A stretch of 14,785 nt of DNA from positions 1-14,785 of the forward strand of contig PJAB01001398.1 of the NCBI GenBank assembly GCA_002887195.1. Reading direction: 5' to 3'. The notes beneath the pieces are model-generated. The model was given only the letters and a program-made list of their open reading frames with translations. It did no database searches and was not told the origin of the DNA. Within the stretch, counting starts at the first letter, position 1. The number at the start of each line of letters is the position of its first letter. A program made the position numbers and the translations under genes. Of the stretch, positions 8,665-14,785 are shown one piece after another. Source of the stretch: Chrysochromulina parva (lineage: Eukaryota; Haptophyta; Prymnesiales; Chrysochromulinaceae).

Positions 8665-9585
8665 ATGTCGCTGGCACTTGCTCTTACGGGTGCTTCCCTC
8701 TCCTTCGCGCCGGCCGTGGTGCCCGTGCCGACGAGCGTGCGCGCGGCGACGCCCACGATGGACATTGCCAAGGACTTCTTCAGCGACTTTGCCATTGACA
8801 CGACGCCGGTGAAGCCGTGGAAGTCCACTGAGATCTCGAACAAGGCCGGCCTCGAGAAGCTTGCCAACGAGCTCAACCCCATCTTTGGGTACTACGACCC
8901 GCTCAACATTGGCGACAAGAGCAAGGAGACGATTGGCTGGTTCCGCCACGCCGAGATCAAGCACGGCCGCGTCGCGATGGCCGCCTTCGTCGGCTTCTGT
9001 GTCCAGTCCGCCGGCATCCACTGGCCGTGGAACCTGCAGGGCCTCGCGACGTTCCACGGCGTCAAGCCGATCTCGTTCGCCGAGATCTCGGCAGCGGGCG
9101 GTCCGGGCGACCAGTGGGATGCGCTGCCCTCGGCGGCCAAGCTGCAGATCTTCGCCGCCATCGGCTTCCTAGAGCTGTGCGGCGAGTCGTCGATCTTCCT
9201 TGCGGCAGACGGCCAGCAACACTATGTGCGTGGCGGCAAGCCCGGCTACTTCCCGAAGCTCAAGGGCAAGATGCCGCACCCCATCCCGCTCAACCTGTGG
9301 GACCCTCTGGGCCTGACGGCCAAGATGACGCCCGAGCGCAAAGCGAGAGCTCTGCTCGCCGAAATCAACAACGGCCGCTTGGCCCAGCTGGGCATCTTCG
9401 GCTTGGTGTCCGCGTCCAAGGGCCTGATCGTGCCCGGCCTCGACTCGCTCCCCCTGACCCCCTACAAGGGCGAGTTCATGGCGCCCTTCTCGGCCATCGA
9501 CGCTGGCCTACCCTTCGTGCAGCAGATGCTCGATGCCCGTGCCGCTCAGGTCCTTCGCGAAGCCGCCTTCCTCGGCCAGCACTAG
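8665..9585 (+). CDS. fucoxanthin-chlorophyll a/c-type light-harvesting protein, single exon
   Basis: 306 residues, no intron. It is a paralogue of the neighbouring minus-strand LHC with the same three-helix plan: [20 protein letters not shown] (~92-111), AAIGFLELCGE (~164-174) and [20 protein letters not shown] (~232-251). The N-terminus MSLALALTGASLSFAPA, up to about ATPTM, looks like a signal plus plastid presequence, with a Phe in the region used for import into complex red plastids. It differs from its neighbour by a longer linker after the presequence and a C-terminal tail (ARAAQVLREAAFLGQH). The ATG at 8665 is chosen over the longer open frame because it places a hydrophobic presequence first, as in the paralogue. 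Co-regulation through the shared promoter is inferred. Confidence 0.95.
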   Translation: MSLALALTGASLSFAPAVVPVPTSVRAATPTMDIAKDFFSDFAIDTTPVKPWKSTEISNKAGLEKLANELNPIFGYYDPLNIGDKSKETIGWFRHAEIKHGRVAMAAFVGFCVQSAGIHWPWNLQGLATFHGVKPISFAEISAAGGPGDQWDALPSAAKLQIFAAIGFLELCGESSIFLAADGQQHYVRGGKPGYFPKLKGKMPHPIPLNLWDPLGLTAKMTPERKARALLAEINNGRLAQLGIFGLVSASKGLIVPGLDSLPLTPYKGEFMAPFSAIDAGLPFVQQMLDARAAQVLREAAFLGQH

Positions 9586-10277
9586 GCGCCGTGACGGGCG
9601 CACCTTGCATGGCCCGCTGCGGATCCACCTCCGTACACGGATAGTCGAGAGGCATGCGCACGGTCGATGAGGTCAGAGGTGCTGTGCTCGGCAGCAGGGC
9701 AGCGTGTGGCGCAGCGCCATGTCTTTTTAGTCACGTGGATGCCCGGTGCGCATTTTGCCGTTACGAAAGGCTTTGGACGAGTGACATGTGACTGTCATTG
9801 ATACACAACTGTGTAATTCTTAATTCAGTGCACGGCGCGAGAGAGACGGATCATGCTCAGATGTCAGAATTGATATTTCCGTCGCTAATTAACGGTCGGC
9901 TATCCGGCGCTATCGTGTATTCGATTATATTTTTAAAAACTCGGCACCGTTGGCGTTGCGCGGCAGGCTCCGTCTAGGATATGACCCGCGTCCCCGATCA
10001 TGGCGAATTGGTGATGCCCGTCTCGCATGCAAATGCTCACCACGACGCCATCTCGCATGTCCCCATGGCGAATTGGTGTCATGCCCGTCTCGCATGCTCA
10101 AACTCACCACGACGCCATCTCGCATGCCGCGCGTATGCACGCGCGCTGCCTCACGCTCTCGTCGCGGCAACTCATCTCCTGGTCTATAAAAGGCGATCAA
10201 TAGCGATGCCGTTGTCCTCGCACCAACTTAGTGGGCTGGCTATAGAAGCGCCTAGTCCTAAGCGCCTGAGCGCTGTC
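9586..10277. other. convergent intergenic region
   Basis: These 692 bases lie between the 3' ends of the plus-strand LHC and the minus-strand STAS-like gene. Around 9770-9945 the sequence is AT-richer (for example TTAATTCAGTG, ATTATATTTTTAAAAAC), consistent with 3' flanks. A tandem repeat lies at 10001-10127 (listed separately). No coding frame is convincing. Confidence 0.5.
10001..10127 (+). repeat. 65-bp tandem repeat carrying the family A core, outside any gene model
   Basis: Two copies start at TGGCGAATTGGTG (10001 and 10066). Each contains CCCGTCTCGCATGC followed by CTCACCACGACGCCATCTCG. This is the same core seen in family A introns, but without the CCCCACAG acceptor end. It lies on the plus strand, the direction of the LHC gene that ends at 9585. 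Confidence 0.8.
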
Positions 10278-11497
10278 CTAAGCGCCTGAGCGCTGCCGAG
10301 GCCAGCGCAGCTCGAGCTGCCCGATTCGGATGCGCCTCTGCGCCTCGGCTTCGTCACCCCCGATGTGGGTGCGCCTCTGCGCCTCGGCTTCGTCGTGATG
10401 ACGTGGCACGTGCAGTGCCGTCTCATGCGGCAATGCATGCTGCAAGCTCGGGGCATCATCACACGGGCTGGGAGGAGCACCGGCAGGTGATGACGTGGCA
10501 CGTGGGTCCATGACGGCATGCGTTCCAGTGACCACCTGGGCTGCAGCCTCTGCGGACTGGACCACCGCAGCCTCTGCGGACTGGACCGAGGCAGCCTCTG
10601 CGGACTGGGCCGAGGCAGCCTCTGTGGACTGGACCACCGCAGCCTCTGCGGACTGGACCGAGGTAGAGTGGACCTCTGCAGCGGGCTCCGGGCGATGCAT
10701 GCGCATCTCCGCATCGCGAGCGCTGAGCACAAGAGCCGGCCGAGCGCATGCTTGGGCAAAGACGAGAGCCTCAGCGTCGCTCGAGGCGCATCTGACGGGC
10801 TGCGGTGCGTTCGCGACGCGCGCCATGAGGCCAATACCGGCGCGCACGAGCGGGTTCCTGAGCACGAGATAGTGGCAGGTGACGCGGGAGTCCCACACGG
10901 CGGCGCGGTCGCCCTCGTCGAGCCAAGAGATGACCTTGCGGAGGTGCTTCATCGTGGGAAAGCTCTCGCGACGAACATCCCACAGCACTGCAAAGGGGAC
11001 GCCCAGATCGAGAGCGTCTTGAATAAAGACGAGAAATTGGTCCACGGCCTCGTCGGTCATCGGTGTCTCTGCGTAGACGTTGGTCGATCCGCGGATGTCT
11101 GGGTGAGCAGCAGCAGGGCTGGCACAGATCAGGGACAGAGGGTCAAGCCTCGGCCGCGCGCACGGTGGCCGATGACCTGCATGCGCGGGGTGTCGAGCTG
11201 CGGATGCTGTTCAAGGAAGGCTGTGGCCGGCCCGACGTTGATGGGATCGATCAAGTAGCGCGTATCGGTCATCATCGTGATCGGCACACGCGGCCGAGCC
11301 ATCCAGGGCGAAACGAGGCCGTTGACTAGCCAGACGACCAAGAGCATCATTAGCGTCGCCGACAGCCGCCAAAGGAAGACCTCTTCGACGAAACTCCGAT
11401 GCCTTGCGCGGCTGCCGAACTCACGACGCGCAGCGCTCACAATCGGACCCCCAGCACAAGAGCATCTTTCGCTATGGACGAAGGTGTTGGCCGACAA
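10278..11497 (-). CDS. membrane-anchored STAS/SpoIIAA-like protein with octapeptide repeats, two exons
   Basis: Exons 11497-11164 and 11068-10278 give 374 residues. A hydrophobic segment at ~41-62 (LWRLSATLMMLLVVWLVNGL) is a probable single membrane anchor. Residues ~105-215 read as an alternating beta/alpha domain: RMQVIGHQTPMTDEAVDQFL, then GVPFAVLWDVR, VTCHYLVLRNPLVRAGI and a DAEAL end. This pattern resembles STAS-like (SpoIIAA-like) domains; the match is by eye and moderate. Residues 248-287 are five octads of the type VQSAEAAx, followed by a Pro/His-rich stretch and two copies of DEAEAQRR. The intron (11163-11069) joins CAC C to AG ACA and restores the first strand of the domain. The start is uncertain; Met50 or an upstream exon are alternatives. 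Function unknown. Confidence 0.6.
10541..10672 (-). repeat. 24-bp tandem repeat in the STAS-like coding sequence
   Basis: About five units of 24 bp containing GCGGACTGGACC (plus-strand reading) encode octads SVQSAEAA, VVQSTEAA, SAQSAEAA, SVQSAEAA and VVQSAEAA on the minus strand. Units differ by a few bases. The Ala/Glu/Gln composition suggests a helical or flexible linker. Confidence 0.8.
11069..11163 (-). other. intron of the STAS-like gene (conventional)
   Basis: Donor CACC|GTGCGC, acceptor TACGCAG|AGACACC, 95 bp. There is no donor/acceptor repeat and no introner cargo. It is inferred from frame and from domain continuity rather than from an independent homologue. Confidence 0.6.
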
Positions 11498-11546
11498 GTC
11501 CCGCGTTCCACAACTTCGGAATTCTGTTCAACACGACGCACATCCC

Positions 11547-12950
11547 ATGCATTCTGCCGAATACCTCGCGCTCGCCGAATCGGAGGCCCAGCGCTGGTGC
11601 TCGATCGCTCTTGTCGCGGGCTTCAGTCCTGCAGCGCGTCAGCAGCTCATCGAGTGCGGCCTGTGCGAAGAGCTTCTTGAGACGCCGACAGCTGAGCTCT
11701 TGCCGCTGTTGGGCCGCATGGTTGCAGCTCGGACGCTTGCCAAGCAACCGGCGGCGCTCGCTCTCAAGCCGGCCGAAGTCCCCTGCGAGCGCACGCTGAC
11801 GCTCGAATCGTGCAGCAGAGCAAGCCAGGCCGACGCGTCTACGAGCGCCAGCGATGGTGGACCGACCGTGCGCCTCATTCACAGCGATGGTGGACCGACC
11901 GTGCGCCTCATTCACAGCGATGGGGGACCGACCGTGCGCCTCATCGTGGCACGCTACCAGGAGGACACGTCATGGCTACAGTCGCTCCCACCGTTGGTGG
12001 AGTACCACGTGCTTCAGAAGCATGCGCTGCAGCCCGAGCTCGAGCCAGCGCGCCAGACGCTCCTTCCCAACGTGGGCCGGGAATCGCACTCGTACCTGAC
12101 CTACCTCGTCCACTTGAGGCGCGCGATGTGCTCGACTTCGGAAACTTCCGAGACTTTGGAGCCTTCCGAGCCTTCGGAGCCTTCGGGGACTTTGAGAAGC
12201 GCGAGCCGTGGCTCGTCGGCGTCTGCGACCAACGACCCGGCCGCCACTCCCGCATCCGCCACCACCGACACAGGCGCCGAAGGGCCACCGCCACCGCTGC
12301 TCGTCTGCACGCAAGCCAACCCGTTTGAGCACAACGCGAGCTTCCTCGACGACGTGGCCACCTTGGCCGCCGCCGCCGCGCGGCTCACACCTGGCCGCTT
12401 ACCGCGGTTCACACCCCTCGGTGTCTGGAGCGGCGGCGAGCGGATCATCTACTGCGACGCGAGCGGCGCACCGCATCAGCCCAAACTTCTCCCAATCGAG
12501 CGAACATGGCGTTCCTTATTTGGAACGGATCGGCCCCTACCTCTCTGGTTTGGCTTCACACCGGGCGCCCTTTTTGCCATCAGCCGCGACGCGCTGTCGC
12601 GCACGCCGCTCAGCGTGCTCGAGACGGCGCTGGGGCCCGAGGGCGGTCTGTGCTCGCGAGTGATGAGCCCTGATTGCGACTGATGAGCCCTGATTGCCTC
12701 TGATGGGCGGTCTGTGCTCGCGAGTGGACCCAATCACGGGGCACGCATGCAAGTGCTCATCACGGTGCCTCCTCCCGTCCCCCCTGTATCAGGTCTGTGC
12801 TCGCGAGTGGACCCAATCACGGGGCACGTCTTTGAGCGGCTCTGGCGCTATGTGTTCGTCGCGCAGCAGGAGTGGGCGGATCCACAGCAAGAGCTTGACT
12901 TGACTGGACTTGACTTGCGCTTGACCAGCAGGAGTGGGCCGAGAGCATGA
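11547..12950 (+). CDS. DUF3431-domain protein, two exons
   Basis: Exons 11547-12645 and 12793-12950 give 418 residues. From ~131 on, the sequence follows the DUF3431 pattern: VARYQEDTSWLQSLP, LPNVGRESHSYLTYLV (173-188), QANPFEHN (256-263), FGFTPGALFAISRDAL (335-350) and, after the splice, ITGHVFERLWRYVF. DUF3431 proteins are widespread in fungi and algae and of unknown biochemical function. The N-terminal ~90 residues are helical and match nothing I recognise. Three 11-residue repeats (SDGGPTVRLIH) sit just before the domain. A Ser/Glu/Pro low-complexity insert (~195-250) splits the domain. The ATG at 11547 is chosen because the longer frame upstream runs antisense to the STAS-like gene. Splicing is needed: without it the frame stops at 12683 and the C-terminal motif is lost. 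Confidence 0.82.
11850..11945 (+). repeat. 33-bp tandem repeat, three units, in the DUF3431 coding sequence
   Basis: Three nearly identical units starting AGCGATGGTGGACCGACCGT encode SDGGPTVRLIH twice and then SDGGPTVRLI. The last unit runs straight into the first strand of the DUF3431 domain (VRLIVARYQED). The repeat therefore duplicates the domain's leading edge. Confidence 0.9.
12646..12792 (+). repeat. intron of DUF3431 gene, family A/B hybrid with exon 2 copy
   Basis: The donor is GGCG|GTCTGTGCTCG and the acceptor is TGTATCAG|GTCTGTGCTCG. The 147-bp intron holds CCTGATTGCGACTGATGAGC units, a family A core (GCATGCAAGTGCTCATCACG), and a perfect 36-bp copy of the exon 2 start (12710-12745 versus 12793-12828). 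The first 17 bases after the donor are also the same. Confidence 0.85.
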
Positions 12951-13225
12951 TCAGCATGGTCCATTGCGCACATTCGAATTGAACAATGAGTGTACTAGAG
13001 TGGATTAGTGCCTCCGTATTAATAATAGTGGTACGCGTCGGTTTTGACGGTTTTCAGCTTTTCACTCCCACAGTCCAGCCGACAGTCTTCACTCTGTATA
13101 GTGGACACCCCTATACTATCAGAGAAACTGCGCGCCGTTTTTGTATCACTACTTGTATGTGACCTTCGCGATCTTCGCGAAGAAAAGCGCCGCTCCGGGC
13201 GCCGCGCGGGCCGCGGGGCTTCCCA
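12951..13225. promoter_or_regulatory. upstream region of the GT8 gene
   Basis: The 275 bases between the DUF3431 stop and the GT8 start run in the same direction, so they hold one 3' UTR and one promoter. The middle (12960-13150) is AT-richer than the flanking genes. A CTCTGTATAGTGG / CCCTATACTATC pair near 13090-13122 could form a weak inverted repeat. No TATA box is certain. Confidence 0.45.
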
Positions 13226-14203
13226 ATGCCGCCCGCGCGCCACTGGCGCGAGCACGCGGCCGCCTCGAACGCCGCTGGCTGTGGCGCAAATGCAGCCTTC
13301 GTCACGTTCGTGTCGGGGGACAGATACGTCCCAGGTGCCGTTTGCCTCCGTCGCTCAATGGCTGGTGCTGGCAACCGCTGTCCGATGGACGTTGTCTACG
13401 ACGACCGTTTGCCCGAGCGCAATCTGAGTGCGGACTCGTTCGCCCTCCTCGCAAATACCTTTGGTTCCGAGCGGGTCTTCTCGCTCGCTCGCATCATGGC
13501 CGATCACCCCACGAGCATCGCGGACATGCACTACTCAGCGCCTTCAGCTCGAGTGCGACGTGGGCGCGGCCTCTTTGAGAGAGGTCCGGAGCACATGGCC
13601 ACGCACGCCAAGCTGTGGCTGTGGGGGTTGCCACGGTCGCGCTCGGTGGTTCTTGATTCCGATATGGTGGTGCGAGGTGCACTCGATTGGCTGCTCACAT
13701 TTGATCTTGACGAGCACGAGGTGGCTGCCGCTGGCGCCGTGCGCAAGGGTGCCCTCAGCTTCTTCAACTCGGGTCTGATGATTATCCGGCCGGGCGCGGC
13801 GCTTCTTCACAATCTGACGAGGGTGGCGATGATGGCAAGGTCGGGCACGGTGCTCGATAGCCGCGGCGATGCGCGCACGCCGGCCAATGTCGGCGAGAAG
13901 ATCTTTGGCGACCAATCACTACTCAACTTGTACTTTGGGCCCCGGTGGAAGTCATTGCCCACCGCGACGGTTGTGGCGGCGTCGAATCGCGTGAATATCA
14001 ACGCTGAGAGCCTGATGGCCAGCGACCCGGCGGTGATCCACTTTCTCTCCGAGCCTAAGCCATGGAGCCGGGCGGCCCTGCGCATCGACGCGCTCACCCG
14101 GCAGCCGTTGGCGACGTCACCCTCGTCCGCCCATGCAAAGCTGTGGTGGCAACTGTGTGGGGACAAGCTCGGCGACCTTCCGGTGAAGGCGCTCGGTAGG
14201 TGA
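13226..14203 (+). CDS. glycosyltransferase family 8 (glycogenin/galactinol-synthase-like)
   Basis: 325 residues, single exon. GT8 enzymes transfer a sugar from a nucleotide-sugar donor with retention of configuration, using a metal held by a DxD motif. Family marks in order are AFVTFVSGDRYVPGAVCLRR (24-43; nucleotide-sugar-binding start), HAKLWLWGLPRSRSVVLDSD with DSD at 144-146, FFNSGLMIIRP (179-189), GDQSLLNLYF (228-237) and VIHFLSEPKPW (270-280; the His and Lys-Pro-Trp of the C-terminal motif). No signal peptide or membrane anchor is seen, so a cytosolic enzyme is likely unless an upstream exon is missed. The ATG at 13226 is the first in frame, 23 residues before the conserved strand. Donor and acceptor cannot be told from sequence. 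Confidence 0.9.
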   Translation: MPPARHWREHAAASNAAGCGANAAFVTFVSGDRYVPGAVCLRRSMAGAGNRCPMDVVYDDRLPERNLSADSFALLANTFGSERVFSLARIMADHPTSIADMHYSAPSARVRRGRGLFERGPEHMATHAKLWLWGLPRSRSVVLDSDMVVRGALDWLLTFDLDEHEVAAAGAVRKGALSFFNSGLMIIRPGAALLHNLTRVAMMARSGTVLDSRGDARTPANVGEKIFGDQSLLNLYFGPRWKSLPTATVVAASNRVNINAESLMASDPAVIHFLSEPKPWSRAALRIDALTRQPLATSPSSAHAKLWWQLCGDKLGDLPVKALGR

Positions 14204-14785
14204 TGTTGCGGTCTGATACATGTCGCGGTCTGAAAAAGCAACTCTCGCGTGTGACGTGCACACACCAATTGGCTGGCACACACATATCTTCAGTTCTTCA
14301 TTTACTCATTACGGCCAGACATCAGTGTGACCCTCAACACGAATTGGGGCGAACACCGAACAGCTTTATCCTTAAACCGAAACCGTTTCTCTAGTTGGCC
14401 CGACTTCTTCCCCACCCCCGGTTTCGTCTGAATACCGGGAGGGAAGCCTCAGAGATTAACCGCCAGCGTGAAATTAGCGCGTGCGCGAAACGATAGGAAT
14501 TTGCGGTGGAGCCCGATTTCCTACTTGTCCGTCTGTCTGTGTGTCTGTCCGTCGGCCAGTCTGTCGTCCCAAATTTGGGAGCACAAAAGCGGGCGCTTCA
14601 GCTCCTTCGAACCGCGTCCCAAATTTCTCCACCGGCCGAAGAGGCTTCCATGTGACAGCGCCTCGGCTGGCGCTGCTACGCAGCAAATCGCGCCGCCGAC
14701 GCGCGACCCGGCCGGCCGCGGGCCCACCGACGCCCGCCATAGCCGGCACGCGCGCTCGCGCAGTCACCAAGGCCACCATGCGGCC
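14204..14785. other. 3' flank and non-coding tail with simple repeat and palindrome
   Basis: The first ~200 bases are the likely 3' UTR of the GT8 gene. A degenerate GTCTGTCT tract lies at about 14527-14565, followed by the perfect palindrome TCCCAAATTTGGGA (14567-14580), whose left half recurs at about 14617. The minus-strand frame across 14474-14779 encodes the repeat and is not credible as a gene. Confidence 0.5.

Noticed and set aside
10185..10193. TATAAAAGG resembling a TATA box on the plus strand
   Set aside because: No gene starts downstream on that strand; the next 1 kb is the minus-strand STAS-like gene. Probably chance.
10518..11258. 246-residue plus-strand frame with Ser/Leu/Cys/Gly repeats
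   Set aside because: It is antisense to the STAS-like gene and its repeat is the reverse reading of the octad repeat. The minus-strand frame shows a folded-domain pattern instead.
11277..11546. N-terminal extension of the DUF3431 frame
   Set aside because: It lies over the STAS-like gene's first exon and has no domain. The ATG at 11547 starts the plausible helical region.
14474..14779. 101-residue minus-strand frame at the window end
   Set aside because: Its C-terminal part (RRTDTQTDGQ) is only the translated CTGT simple repeat. No motif or homologue pattern is seen.

Overview
The window is nuclear DNA of a GC-rich, intron-bearing eukaryotic alga with chlorophyll a/c light-harvesting antennae. 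A haptophyte fits best; a pelagophyte or dinoflagellate cannot be excluded from sequence alone. The reasons are a beta-tubulin N-terminus, spliceosomal introns in most genes, and two fucoxanthin-chlorophyll a/c-type LHC proteins with N-terminal targeting presequences. No RNA gene, CRISPR array, prokaryotic operon or autonomous transposon gene was recognised.

Layout: beta-tubulin 5' end (minus, cut by the window edge); a TPR-like protein gene with five exons (plus, 713-2247); a convergent gap; an 11-exon gene for a hormone-sensitive-lipase-like hydrolase (minus, 7119-2868); a head-to-head LHC pair (minus 8373-7428, plus 8665-9585) sharing a 291-bp promoter; a 692-bp gap with a tandem repeat; a two-exon gene for a membrane-anchored STAS-like protein (minus, 11497-10278); almost touching it and divergent, a two-exon DUF3431 gene (plus, 11547-12950); and a single-exon GT8 glycosyltransferase (plus, 13226-14203). 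All splice models were worked out by hand; each gives an open frame whose exon lengths sum to a multiple of three.

The most striking content is in the introns. Of 17 introns modelled, 13 start with the same bases that start the following exon (GTxxx...AG|GTxxx; one uses GC). This direct repeat looks like a target-site duplication and can supply the 5' splice site. Many of these introns carry one of two repeated cargoes, always in the sense direction of the host gene: family A, a core GCATGCAAGTGCTCACCACG plus pyrimidine tract and CCCCACAG; and family B, arrays of about 10 bp units (CTGATTGCxx) often ending CTCCCTCATCAG. Several introns also hold 19-80 bp copies of flanking exon ends. Together this resembles introner-like elements with continuing local duplication. 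The LHC genes and the GT8 gene lack such introns.

The genes form no obvious pathway. They are a housekeeping tubulin, a lipid hydrolase, two plastid antenna proteins, a sugar transferase and three poorly characterised proteins. The LHC pair is the only clear functional unit.
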